Shown here: piece after piece, positions 28,787-37,351 of the stretch
How the letters are laid out: every line of letters begins with the position of its first letter
Numbering within the stretch: position 1 is the first letter of the stretch
Assembly (NCBI RefSeq): GCF_033558715.1
Contig: NZ_CP114606.1
Location: 2,356,001 to 2,420,000, forward strand
Reading direction: 5' to 3'
DNA from: Acinetobacter sp. YWS30-1
GTDB taxonomy: Bacteria; Pseudomonadota; Gammaproteobacteria; Pseudomonadales; Moraxellaceae
DNA: 64,000 nt
Notes under the pieces: model-generated
Database searches by the model: none
What the model saw: the letters and a program-made list of their open reading frames with translations, nothing else
Told to the model about the DNA's origin: nothing
Translations under genes and position numbers: made by a program

Positions 28787-29452
28787 CTAAAATGGTGCAG
28801 GTGCAAGAATTTCAACTTTATGACCACTCAAGGGTTGAGTAAAAGTCAGTTCACTGGCATGCAAGGCCATGCGATTAAGAGGGCTACGCGTTGGTTCCGG
28901 ATGATAGATTTTATCGCCCGTAATCGGATGACCGATATGCAGCATGTGGACTCTGAGCTGATGTGAACGCCCGGTAATTGGCGTTAGTAATACCCGGCTG
29001 ATGTCTTGCTCAGGCAGATATCCCAGCCGTTGATACAGTGTTTTGGCAGCTTTACCCAGTTCAAAATGCACCATTTGCCGAGGGCGATTTTCCCAGTCAG
29101 TAATCAAAGGTACATCGACACTGCCCTCGGCCTGAATTTCTCCCTGTACCAGCGCAATATAGTGTTTGCTGACTGTACGTGCCTGAAACATTTTGCTGAC
29201 CGCCACTTCAGCATCGCGATGTTTGGCAAACATCAGGATACCAGACGTGGCCATATCCAGACGATGGGTAATTTTGGCATTCGGATAACGCTCTAGTACC
29301 CGTAGATAAGCACTGTCATGATGCTCAGGCAAACGTCCCGGAACAGACAACAAACCGGCCGGCTTCTCAATGACAACCAGATCATCATCTTCATACAGAA
29401 TATGCAATGGGTCTTGAGGCGGCGCGTAGACAAAGTTGTCGTTAATAGGCAT
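28787..29452 (-). CDS. RluA-family pseudouridine synthase
   Basis: From the ATG at 29452 (MPINDNFVYAPPQDP) the protein has 221 residues, the RluA size. The catalytic aspartate is Asp66 in THRLDMATSGILMFAKH, and the family motifs LLSVPGR, VSKHYIALVQG and TGRSHQLRVHM are all present. There is no S4 domain, as in RluA itself, which modifies 23S rRNA U746 and tRNA U32. The exact target is an inference from size and domain content. Confidence 0.9.
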   Translation of the reverse strand: MPINDNFVYAPPQDPLHILYEDDDLVVIEKPAGLLSVPGRLPEHHDSAYLRVLERYPNAKITHRLDMATSGILMFAKHRDAEVAVSKMFQARTVSKHYIALVQGEIQAEGSVDVPLITDWENRPRQMVHFELGKAAKTLYQRLGYLPEQDISRVLLTPITGRSHQLRVHMLHIGHPITGDKIYHPEPTRSPLNRMALHASELTFTQPLSGHKVEILAPAPF

Positions 29453-29539
29453 GTGCTGTAAGCATTCAGGAGAAAACGCGCAAAATAACAATGTCAGGGA
29501 ATACTGTCAATCCAGCCCTGTTACAGGATCAGTGCCTGA

Positions 29540-29995
29540 CTAAGCTTTGGACGCTGCACTGATGGGAGATACTGAATGACCCGACTGATACTGGGTTTTC
29601 AGTCTGTCGAGATCTTCATTTAAAAATGCCATAAGATATTGCTGAACCTGTGACATAGTCAGATTGCGAAATGACACATAGTCTTTGTTTTTCAGGCTAA
29701 ACAGTCCCAGAATTTTATGTTGAGCTTCGACTTCAATATCACTTTCCAGCCTGAACTCAAGCTGACCTGAGGGCGCCAGTTCATTCAGTGTGATCTGAAT
29801 CGACTGTTCAGCATCGGAGTCTGTTACGGTAAAAGTGGTAATGGCGGCTTGCATCTGTAATTGTAAAACCCGTAACTGTTGCCAGTTAATGGACTTGAAA
29901 GTAGAGAGAATTTCTTCTGCCGATAAGCTGCCTAGCTGCTCTGCTTCGTCTTCTTCTTGATGCGGATAACTGATTTCTAATTCATATTTTTTCAT
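29540..29995 (-). CDS. Hypothetical protein, 151 aa
   Basis: I choose the ATG at 29995 (MKKYELEISYPHQEEDE), which has an AAAGGGG ribosome site. The 151-residue product is acidic and soluble, with a predicted beta-rich middle (TFTVTDSDAEQSIQITLNEL, LEFRLESDIEVEA) and a C-terminal helix. I recognise no family. It lies 87 bases upstream of the RluA-type gene on the same strand and may share its transcript. Confidence 0.65.
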   Translation of the reverse strand: MKKYELEISYPHQEEDEAEQLGSLSAEEILSTFKSINWQQLRVLQLQMQAAITTFTVTDSDAEQSIQITLNELAPSGQLEFRLESDIEVEAQHKILGLFSLKNKDYVSFRNLTMSQVQQYLMAFLNEDLDRLKTQYQSGHSVSPISAASKA

Positions 29996-30741
29996 GGGAC
30001 GTGCCCCTTTCTTATATGCAAAATTATCATAGCATTCTGTTTTATTTTTCAAGGATATAATTTGTGAGCAAATATTAAACATATTATACTTTAAATTATT
30101 TATATCAAATACTTATAAACAACCAGCGACATTAGAGTAGTATTTAAACATAAAATAGTCGAAAGCTATAGGCTGTAAATAAAATAGATTAGATATGTGA
30201 TTAAAATAGTATTTATTTGAATCTCAAATGAATTTACAGCTATTTAGGAAGAATATAAGTGACTGGGTAGGGAAGGTGTTCAACAGTTTGGAGGAGAAGA
30301 TTGTTTTTATGAGAGGAGAAAATTTTGAGGGTGTTGGGAAAACATCTTGATGGTTTACTTCAACTATCACTCTTTGTAAGAAATGATCTTATAGCCTATA
30401 AACTTTTGGTCTATAGCGTCCTAAGCCGAATCGAGACCTTTTGGGTTCGTACTGCACTCGCGTTTTGCGCCACTCACAGCATGCTACTCTTTTCGATCCC
30501 ATCACACCCTTGAGATATATAGTAGCCAAGCTGCGGCAAAATTAATTTCCTAAGATTTTTTAATTTTCCCGATTTTTGAAAATATTTTTCTTTAAATATA
30601 TTTGAAGAAGAATTTTTTACCTTTCACCTCAAAATAAAGATCTTTTATTGCAGAAAGAGCAGAATTACTGGAATTTATCTTCATGTAAAACCTCATTCTG
30701 CTCTAAATTTTTTAGACCCCTCTATTCAGCTTTCCAGCCAT
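29996..30741. other. Long intergenic region with hairpin and unexplained GC-richer block
   Basis: This stretch of about 745 bases has no convincing gene. It holds a distant inverted repeat, GCTGTAAAT (30172-30180) with ATTTACAGC (30232-30240). It also holds a block at about 30330-30510 whose base composition is clearly less AT-rich than its surroundings. A 62-codon open frame in the block (30325-30513) looks spurious. The block may be a repeat or structured RNA. Confidence 0.4.
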
Positions 30742-31455
30742 TTAATCAGCCAGATAATAATCCACTGTAGAAACCACACGAACTTTCTTTAGATAAGGCG
30801 TATTGCTGTCACGGTCCTCAATGCTAAACAGACCTTGATTGGCAGTCTTGATTTTCCCGAGACGGCTTTGAGAATCCGCGGCAAACTTTTCTGCCACACT
30901 GCGGGCATTTTGCGTGGCTTCTTCAATCATGGCTGGTTTGATGTCATTCAATTTGGTAAAGATATATTCCGTTCTTTGCCCGGAATCATCACCACCAAAA
31001 GCAATGCCCTTTTTACCCAGAGCGACCAGACGGGTTTGCGCTGCACGGACTGCATCAATATTGTGGGTATAAACCGTAATGGTCTGATGCGCGGTATAAC
31101 GTAAGGCAACATTGGCATCACCGCCGTATTGCTGGGCATATTTATCTGTAGTGACTGGAGAACCGGTGGTAATTTCTTCTGCCTTAAAACCTTCACCTTT
31201 TAAGAAAGCCTGAATTTGCTGGGTTTGCAGCTCCATAGTGTCATACAGTTCTGTCAGATCCTGACTACCGCCACTAAAACGGATGGGCCAGACTGCAACA
31301 TCGGCTTTAACCTCACGTTCCGATAAACCTTTTACGGAAACAATCCGCTCATACTGTTTAATCTTGACCGCACTATTGCCCAAAATGAATCCGGCGATAA
31401 TCATTCCCAAGCCGATCAAAGCCCCTAAAATCAAGGCAGGTTTAAACTGATTCAT
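30742..31455 (-). CDS. SIMPL-domain (DUF541) membrane-anchored protein
   Basis: The ATG at 31455 (MNQFKPALILGALIG) follows an AAGGAG ribosome site, giving 237 residues. An N-terminal helix (about 6-27) anchors or exports the protein. The SIMPL domain follows, with VSVKGLSEREVKADVAVWPI, YTAHQTITVYTHNID, and ARSVAEKFAADSQSRLGKI. SIMPL proteins form periplasmic oligomers of unclear function, linked to oxidative stress tolerance. Confidence 0.9.
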   Translation of the reverse strand: MNQFKPALILGALIGLGMIIAGFILGNSAVKIKQYERIVSVKGLSEREVKADVAVWPIRFSGGSQDLTELYDTMELQTQQIQAFLKGEGFKAEEITTGSPVTTDKYAQQYGGDANVALRYTAHQTITVYTHNIDAVRAAQTRLVALGKKGIAFGGDDSGQRTEYIFTKLNDIKPAMIEEATQNARSVAEKFAADSQSRLGKIKTANQGLFSIEDRDSNTPYLKKVRVVSTVDYYLAD

Positions 31456-31579
31456 TGATCCGAACTCCTTTTCCATATTGTTATCCTGTTTCGAGCATTA
31501 TAAGCCTTAAACTGCTCTGTGTAATGCTGATGCGACTATCAGTTTTATTTATTCCTGGAACTTTGGAAAGTTTTATCTC

Positions 31580-31826
31580 CTAACTTTTCCCCATCAAATA
31601 TAGGGTAATTAGCGGAACCAGATTGAACAGGAATATCCCGACTTTATAAATGGCCATGCCGCTATAGTGAATGGCATCAAAAGTTGGATCTGAGAGCTGA
31701 AACCATTGACCATGCAATCGTTTCACCCAGTCTCGTGCAGACAATCAGCAAAAACCAGAGCATTAAAATGCTGTAATTCAAAGCCAATGTATAAAGTAAA
31801 AACCGACACCAGAAATCGAGATTCAT
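31580..31826 (-). pseudogene. Frameshifted DUF6868-like small membrane protein
   Basis: From the ATG at 31826 the frame reads MNLDFWCRFLLYTLALNY then ILMLWFLLIV, and near 31742 it drops out of phase. In a shifted frame it continues ARDWVKRLHGQWFQLSDP, FDAIHYSGMAIYKVGIFL, ending LYLMGKS at 31580. The span is 247 bases, one more than a multiple of three, so one base was gained (or two lost). The joined sequence matches the two-helix DUF6868 pattern. It is either a decayed gene or a sequencing error. Confidence 0.7.
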
Positions 31827-31975
31827 AGTGATTCCCTGCCTGTAGAGCCATCTATCCTTAAGTTAACAGATTGATCAAATGTTCAGGAACTGCTGATTTG
31901 TATCTGTGATCTAAAGGGAAATGGTTTAAATATTTTCAGCTAAAAGTTTCAGTTCTCACTTCCAGCGATCACTTT

Positions 31976-32215
31976 TTAGCGTACAAACAGATGACGGGTA
32001 TGATGATTGATATAGGCATTTAAGCCATCACCATACTGGGCCAGCTGTTTCATATTTTCCACATGCTGATAGCCCGTACTGCTATAACTATAGGTATACA
32101 CTTTCGAAGTTTTCTTAAATTGAACCCGAATAAACTCATTGCCAATCTCATAATTGGCCACACCCGAGTCATGATTGAGATCAAGATAATGTTGCAATTG
32201 AGCAGCCCTAAACAT
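31976..32215 (-). CDS. Small KTSC-like protein, 79 aa
   Basis: The 79-residue protein begins MFRAAQLQHYLDLNH and contains FIRVQFKKTSKVYTYSYSSTG, then MKQLAQYGDGLNAYINHH. The K-x-Y-x-Y-x-x-V spacing and the Gly-containing helix resemble the KTSC domain of small unknown proteins. No clear ribosome site precedes the ATG. Confidence that it is coding is fair; the family assignment is weaker. Confidence 0.6.
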   Translation of the reverse strand: MFRAAQLQHYLDLNHDSGVANYEIGNEFIRVQFKKTSKVYTYSYSSTGYQHVENMKQLAQYGDGLNAYINHHTRHLFVR

Positions 32216-32275
32216 GATAAATCTATAGTTTTATATGGGGTCAAATTGATCATTTTTCAAACAGGATAAATGATA

Positions 32276-32299
32276 AAACCCACTGTATAGCGGGTTTTA
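32276..32299 (-). terminator. Weak terminator after the 68-aa gene
   Basis: On the minus strand AAAACCCGC and GTGGGTTTT form a stem with a short T run, about 30 bases beyond the stop of the 68-aa gene. Confidence 0.5.
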
Positions 32300-32325
32300 A
32301 ATGACGACCAATATGTCTATAAATC

Positions 32326-32532
32326 TCATTCTGTACAGCACTTATGACAGCCCTCTACTTTCTCCCTCGGCCAGTTCATTCTTGCGCGTTTATAAGCCAG
32401 ATCATAATTAGCAAAATATCCAATCAGAATCTGGTTATCAAATTCTGGCAGGTCTTCACAGCCTCGTGTTGCGTTATGAATATAGTGCACGCCTTGGGCA
32501 GACTCTTGTTCATCTACAATAAATTTAATCAT
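32326..32532 (-). CDS. Hypothetical protein, 68 aa
   Basis: The ATG at 32532 has an AGGGGA ribosome site. The 68-residue product (MIKFIVDEQESAQGVHYIHN, ending VEGCHKCCTE) is soluble and has three cysteines and a histidine at its C-terminus that could bind metal. The segment CEDLPEFDNQILIGYFANYDLAYKRA looks like a short strand-helix unit. I recognise no family. Confidence 0.65.
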   Translation of the reverse strand: MIKFIVDEQESAQGVHYIHNATRGCEDLPEFDNQILIGYFANYDLAYKRARMNWPREKVEGCHKCCTE

Positions 32533-32728
32533 TTATAGTTCCCCTAATATTGTTTTTATAAAGTTCAACCACAAATAAAACCATACAAAAATTATGCCTT
32601 TTATAATCCCATAATAAAATTATGTCTTTTTTGAATAAAAATCAAGCAATTTAATGAACAAGATGAGGGCCTTTCTTTAAGCAAATATTTCATTAAGAAT
32701 GAGTGATAAATATTTATTTATCTGATTC

Positions 32729-33307
32729 TTATAAGGCGGAATTTTCTAGCTTGTTTTTCTTTTTTAGACGTATCCAGCGAATTGCCATGATGGCTAGCAT
32801 TACAACCAGCAAGGCAGCTAGCACTGGCAAAAGCAATGACAGAATGGATAACAGAATAGCCCCGATCCACTCTCCGGTTGAGAGTACGGGATTCGCAACA
32901 CCGCCTGTAGTGGCAGTTGATAGTCCACGTGCTGCAACACTGCTCAGTTGCACGGCCCCTGCTGTTCCGCCACCGACAATAATCGCTGCGGCCCAAGCTG
33001 CAAACTGGGACATTTCTCCACTGCTGGCAGCCATCGTGGTCAGAGTTCCGGCCAGTATGGCAGCAGGCGTTGCAATTGTATCGATGGCATTGTCCACCCA
33101 GGGAATATAATACGCAGCGATTTCACAGAGGGTCGCGATGGCTAAAGCCAGGCAGACTGCCGGCATGGCCAGCCATTCAAAACCGGTCATCGGTTCAAAC
33201 CAGCCCATCAATGCGGCAATACTCATTATCAGCAAAGGCACAAAAACACGGAAACCAGAGGCTGCACTCAAGCCGATACCGATACATAAACCGAGGATTG
33301 TTTCCAT
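32729..33307 (-). CDS. DUF4126 integral membrane protein
   Basis: The 192-residue protein has about five membrane helices and the DUF4126 marks: GIGLSAASGFRVFVPLL at the start, YYIPWVDNAIDTIATPAAILAGTL, and a glycine-rich IIVGGGTAGAVQLSS. The C-terminus is basic (IRLKKKNKLENSAL). The function of the family is unknown. Confidence 0.9.
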   Translation of the reverse strand: METILGLCIGIGLSAASGFRVFVPLLIMSIAALMGWFEPMTGFEWLAMPAVCLALAIATLCEIAAYYIPWVDNAIDTIATPAAILAGTLTTMAASSGEMSQFAAWAAAIIVGGGTAGAVQLSSVAARGLSTATTGGVANPVLSTGEWIGAILLSILSLLLPVLAALLVVMLAIMAIRWIRLKKKNKLENSAL

Positions 33308-33360
33308 GCTGCTTGCCCTTGAGATTTAAGCCATTTTTATGATCCAAATTCTACGCTAAC

Positions 33361-33390
33361 AAAAAAGCCCTATCGGGTGATAGGGCTTTT
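33361..33390 (-). terminator. Terminator between the zinc-ribbon gene and the DUF4126 gene
   Basis: AAAAGCCCTATC and GATAGGGCTTTT form a 12-base stem with a four-base loop, with A and T runs on the outside. It lies downstream of the minus-strand zinc-ribbon gene. Confidence 0.8.
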
Positions 33391-33427
33391 ATTTAAAACA
33401 GGATCTTCTGTTTTGAATATCGTGTGC

Positions 33428-33571
33428 TTAGGCAACCTTATCGTTATATTGGGTGCCGAGGCATTTGGTACACGGTGGTAGTCGGTCTGTACCAATTTCT
33501 AAGAAGACGCGATGTCCGCATTGAACACAAAAATAGAAACCCGTTCCCGGTTTTGAGCCAGCTGTAACCAT
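33428..33571 (-). CDS. Small zinc-ribbon protein, 47 aa
   Basis: The ATG at 33571 opens a 47-residue frame: MVTAGSKPGTGFYFCVQCG, then LPPCTKCLGTQYNDKVA. The pair CVQC and CTKC, 21 residues apart, forms a rubredoxin-like zinc ribbon. The gene has its own promoter gap and terminator. Small Acinetobacter proteins of this kind are annotated only as zinc ribbon-containing. Confidence 0.75.
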   Translation of the reverse strand: MVTAGSKPGTGFYFCVQCGHRVFLEIGTDRLPPCTKCLGTQYNDKVA

Positions 33572-33732
33572 CTTTGTTCTCCGTTGTTTTAGAAAATGGT
33601 CTAAGCAGTATAACTCTGTTGTGATGAATGTCTATTGTCCATTTTTGTAAATGATAGTGTCGTTAAAGCTAAGTGATATTTTTATTTGTGATTTAATGAT
33701 ATTCCGTCGCTGCGCCTAGTCACTTTCACTTT

Positions 33733-33921
33733 CTATGATAAATAGCTTGATAGCATTGGAATAAATGGAGCTAAGAAAGTATATATAGTGACATGATTAG
33801 AGAGAAAACTCATTAGCTCACCATATTGGGAAGTATATTCTGGTGTTCCAATTGAGGTTCCTAATTTTTCAATTCTTAGTTCTAGATCGCTAACTAACTC
33901 TTCCTCTTTAATCCACCCCAA
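33733..33921 (-). CDS. Doubtful small ORF, 62 aa
   Basis: A 62-codon frame begins at a TTG inside the neighbouring repeat, contains an amphipathic part (EEELVSDLELRIEKLGTSIG) and ends in a hydrophobic stretch (VTIYTFLAPFIPMLSSYLS). The composition looks protein-like. The start overlaps the repeat and no ribosome site is evident, so this may be the tail of a decayed gene whose front was replaced by the repeat. Confidence 0.35.
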   Translation of the reverse strand: MGWIKEEELVSDLELRIEKLGTSIGTPEYTSQYGELMSFLSNHVTIYTFLAPFIPMLSSYLS

Positions 33922-33981
33922 CCCTCCTTTAAAAAAGGAGGGAGTTCCCCTCTTTAGAAAAGAGGGGTTAGGGGAGATTTT
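33910..33981. repeat. Double-hairpin intergenic repeat (copy 2)
   Basis: Two perfect hairpins, CCCTCCTTT/AAAGGAGGG and CCCCTCTTT/AAAGAGGGG, stand side by side within an outer stem (ATCCACCCCAACC with GGTTAGGGGAGAT). The plan matches the repeat at 13442-13545. It lies just beyond the acnD stop codon. Confidence 0.65.
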
Positions 33982-33999
33982 TACTAGTAACTAGAAAAA

Positions 34000-36606
34000 T
34001 TAAGCCACATTCCCTTCCAAGAAATCCTGTGCAAAGCGCTGTAATACTCCACCCGCTTCATAGACAGAAACTTCTTCTTCAGTATCCAGACGGCAAGTTA
34101 CCGGCACTTCAATGGTCTGTTTCTTACCCTCTTCAGTCGCACGCTCAATCACCAGAGTCAAAGTCGAACGTGGCGCAATATTACCGATCACGCTATATAG
34201 CTCAGTACCATCCAGCTTCAAAGTTTTACGATCTGTACCCGGCTTAAACTCAAGTGGAAGTACACCCATACCGACCAGATTCGTACGGTGAATACGTTCA
34301 AAGCCTTCAGCCACAATCGCTTCTACACCTGCCAGACGCACACCTTTCGCAGCCCAGTCACGGCTTGAACCTTGACCATAATCTTTACCTGCAACAATGA
34401 TGAGCGGCTGCTTACGGTTCATGTAGGTTTCAATCGCTTCCCACATACGCATCACTTCACCTTCCGGCTCGACACGTGCTTTAGAACCTTGCTTAATGGT
34501 ACCGTCGGAACGCACCACCATTTCGTTATACAGCTTCGGATTCGCCAAGGTTGCACGCTGTGCAGTCAGGTGATCACCACGGTGCGTTGCATACGAGTTA
34601 AAGTCTTCCTCAGGCAAGCCCATTTTCGCCAGATATTGACCTGCTGCCGAATCCAACACAATCGCATTCGATGGAGATAAATGATCGGTAGTAATATTAT
34701 CGCCAAGGATGGCTAACGGACGCATATTTGCCAGAGTACGCGGTGCAGCCAATGCCCCTTCCCAGTATGGCGGACGGCGGATATAAGTACTTTGCGGACG
34801 CCAGTCATACAGCGGACTTGCTGCCTGCTCACGCTCGCCCAGATCAAACATCGGAATATAAACTTTCTTGAACTGCTCTGGTTTTACCGATTCTTTCACC
34901 AAAGCATCAATTTCTTCATCCGATGGCCAGATGTCTTTCAGGTAAATCGGATTGCCGTCTTTGTCTGTGCCTAAGGCATCTTTCTCGATGTCAAAGCGGA
35001 TCGTACCGGCAATTGCATATGCGACCACTAACGGTGGAGATGCTAAAAATGCCTGCTTCGCATAAGGATGGATACGACCATCGAAGTTACGGTTGCCCGA
35101 CAATACCGCAGTGGCATACAGGTCACGGTCAATAATTTCCTGCTGAATCTTCGGATCAAGCGCACCCGACATCCCGTTACAGGTGGTACAAGCATACGCC
35201 ACAATACCAAAGCCCAGTTTTTCCAGATCTTTTAGTACGCCTGCTTCTTCCAGATACAACGCCGCTGCTTTAGAACCCGGAGCAAAAGATGATTTCACCC
35301 ACGGTTTACGCACTAAACCAAGTTCATTAGCCTTACGTGCCAACAAGCCTGCTGCCACGGTATTACGTGGGTTAGACGTATTGGTACACGAAGTAATTGC
35401 CGCGATGATGATTGCACCATCTGGCATTAAGCCATCCGTACGGTTTTCTACCACACCCGCAATGCCTTTTTCTTTCAGGTCAGATGTTGATACACGCGCA
35501 TGTGGATTGGATGGACCAGCGATGTTACGGGTGACAGTCGATAGGTCAAAACGCAATACACGTGGATATTCTGCCTGAGTCATTTCTGATGACCACAGAC
35601 CAATCTCTTTCGCATAGGTTTCAACCAGTTTGACCTGTTCAGATTCACGACCAGTCAGCGTCAGATAATCAATGGTGTTCTGATCAATATAGAACATGGC
35701 TGCAGTTGCACCATATTCCGGGGTCATATTGGAAATCGTGGCACGATCACCGACTGACATGCTGTCTGCGCCTTCACCGAAGAATTCCAGATAAGCACCA
35801 ACCACACGTTCTTTACGCAGGAATTCGGTTAGAGCTAAAACAATATCCGTTGCGGTAATGCCCGGCTGACGCTGTCCTACCAGTTCGACACCGATAATGT
35901 CTGGCAAACGCATCCATGATGCACGGCCCAGCATCACGTTCTCAGCTTCTAATCCACCAACACCGACTGAAATCACGCCTAGCGCATCCGTATGTGGAGT
36001 ATGCGAGTCAGTCCCCACACAGGTATCCGGGAATGCCACGCCATCACGGTTCTGAATGACTGGTGACATTTTTTCCAGATTGATCTGGTGCATGATGCCG
36101 TTACCCGCAGGAATTACATCGACATTTTCGAAAGCGGTTTTGGTCCATTCAATAAAATGGAAACGATCTTCGTTACGGCGATCTTCTACCGCGCGGTTTT
36201 TCTCAAATGCATCCGGATCGAAGCCGCCATATTCGACTGCCAGCGAGTGATCGACGATCAGCTGGGTCGGCACCACAGGATTGACTTTAGACGGATCACC
36301 GCCTTGATCGGCAATCGCATCACGCAGACCGGCAAGATCGACCAGTGCTGTTTGCCCTAAGATGTCATGACACACTACACGCGCCGGATACCAAGGAAAA
36401 TCATGTTCCTGTTTACGCTCAATCAACTGGCGTAAAGACTGTTCTAAAATCGCAGGGTCGCAACGGCGTACCAGCTGCTCGGCCAGCACTTTAGATGTAT
36501 AAGGAAGTTTGGCATATGCGCCTGGCTGAATATCTTCTACGGCTTGACGCACGTCATAATATTCCAGCTGGGTACCTTGCAACGGTTTCCGGTAGTTATT
36601 GTTCAT
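34000..36606 (-). CDS. acnD: Fe/S-dependent 2-methylisocitrate dehydratase AcnD
   Basis: AcnD, an aconitase-family enzyme, dehydrates 2-methylcitrate in the methylcitrate cycle that consumes propionyl-CoA. From ATG 36606 (MNNNYRKPLQGTQLEYYD) the protein has 868 residues, the AcnD length, shorter than AcnA. The cluster cysteines lie in ITSCTNTSNP and YACTTCNGMSGALDP, and the swivel domain has GDNITTDHLSPSNAI and DYGQGSSRDWAAKG. The PGAYAKLPYTSKVLAEQLVRRCDP start is AcnD-like. prpB, prpC and prpF are not in this window, which is unusual. Confidence 0.88.
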   Translation of the reverse strand: MNNNYRKPLQGTQLEYYDVRQAVEDIQPGAYAKLPYTSKVLAEQLVRRCDPAILEQSLRQLIERKQEHDFPWYPARVVCHDILGQTALVDLAGLRDAIADQGGDPSKVNPVVPTQLIVDHSLAVEYGGFDPDAFEKNRAVEDRRNEDRFHFIEWTKTAFENVDVIPAGNGIMHQINLEKMSPVIQNRDGVAFPDTCVGTDSHTPHTDALGVISVGVGGLEAENVMLGRASWMRLPDIIGVELVGQRQPGITATDIVLALTEFLRKERVVGAYLEFFGEGADSMSVGDRATISNMTPEYGATAAMFYIDQNTIDYLTLTGRESEQVKLVETYAKEIGLWSSEMTQAEYPRVLRFDLSTVTRNIAGPSNPHARVSTSDLKEKGIAGVVENRTDGLMPDGAIIIAAITSCTNTSNPRNTVAAGLLARKANELGLVRKPWVKSSFAPGSKAAALYLEEAGVLKDLEKLGFGIVAYACTTCNGMSGALDPKIQQEIIDRDLYATAVLSGNRNFDGRIHPYAKQAFLASPPLVVAYAIAGTIRFDIEKDALGTDKDGNPIYLKDIWPSDEEIDALVKESVKPEQFKKVYIPMFDLGEREQAASPLYDWRPQSTYIRRPPYWEGALAAPRTLANMRPLAILGDNITTDHLSPSNAIVLDSAAGQYLAKMGLPEEDFNSYATHRGDHLTAQRATLANPKLYNEMVVRSDGTIKQGSKARVEPEGEVMRMWEAIETYMNRKQPLIIVAGKDYGQGSSRDWAAKGVRLAGVEAIVAEGFERIHRTNLVGMGVLPLEFKPGTDRKTLKLDGTELYSVIGNIAPRSTLTLVIERATEEGKKQTIEVPVTCRLDTEEEVSVYEAGGVLQRFAQDFLEGNVA

Positions 36607-37351
36607 AGCTTGCCTGCCCTCTTTCATTACTCTTTTTATTCATCAAAATATCTTGATGACTTGTTTTTTAATAAAGGCATTGTACGCTGTCGAAAGTCTA
36701 TTTCCCAAATCTTATAATTTTCAAAAGCTTAAATACTAAAAATGGTATTTTTACCAAAATTACTGACCCATACTTTAGAATTTTGACTCTAAATTGCATT
36801 TTTTCTGAAAAATAGGCCTAAATCTGTCTCATTCTTTAGTATGAGATGTTGATAACAGCATAAAAAATAATCAATTTCTTGGAATGAGTTTAAGGATAAA
36901 TTTCATATGAAATCAAAGCTTAGAATTTTTTAATTTTAGAAATAGCTCATTTAATAAAAAACTGAATCTATATTTTTTTATTTCAGTGTTAAGCATAACT
37001 CTTAACCGAAAATGGTAAATTTCATTGCAGATATGGCTCGATGAGTGTAGGCGAAAAAATCATTTTTCAGGTTAGACATACCCCGAAATAAGTTACATTC
37101 TCAATTCCATATATTTTTTAAGACTTTCTTACAATTTTAGAAATACGTTAAATATTTATAGGACAATGATTCATAAACATGAGCTTATAAAACGCATCCC
37201 TATCTAAAATACTTTACACACGTCATTTTAGCTTACCGTCTGTCGCCCTCCCCCTAATTTGGTGATAACAGTCTGTATCTCAACTTTGTAAATCTACCCT
37301 CGAATTACTTCACAACAACACTCATCACAAAAGCACATAAGGGTGATTACA
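36607..37351. other. AT-rich divergent intergenic region
   Basis: About 745 bases between acnD and the multicopper oxidase gene. It is AT-rich with no open frame or recognisable RNA. Both promoters must lie here. AAGGG at 37338-37342 is the ribosome site of the oxidase. Confidence 0.4.

Noticed and set aside
30325..30513. A 62-codon open frame in the GC-richer block near 30.4 kb
   Set aside because: No ribosome site, odd composition and probable structured or repeated DNA; treated as non-coding.
33733..33921. Whether the 62-codon frame next to the repeat is a toxin or antitoxin
   Set aside because: No partner ORF or family motif; kept only as a doubtful ORF.
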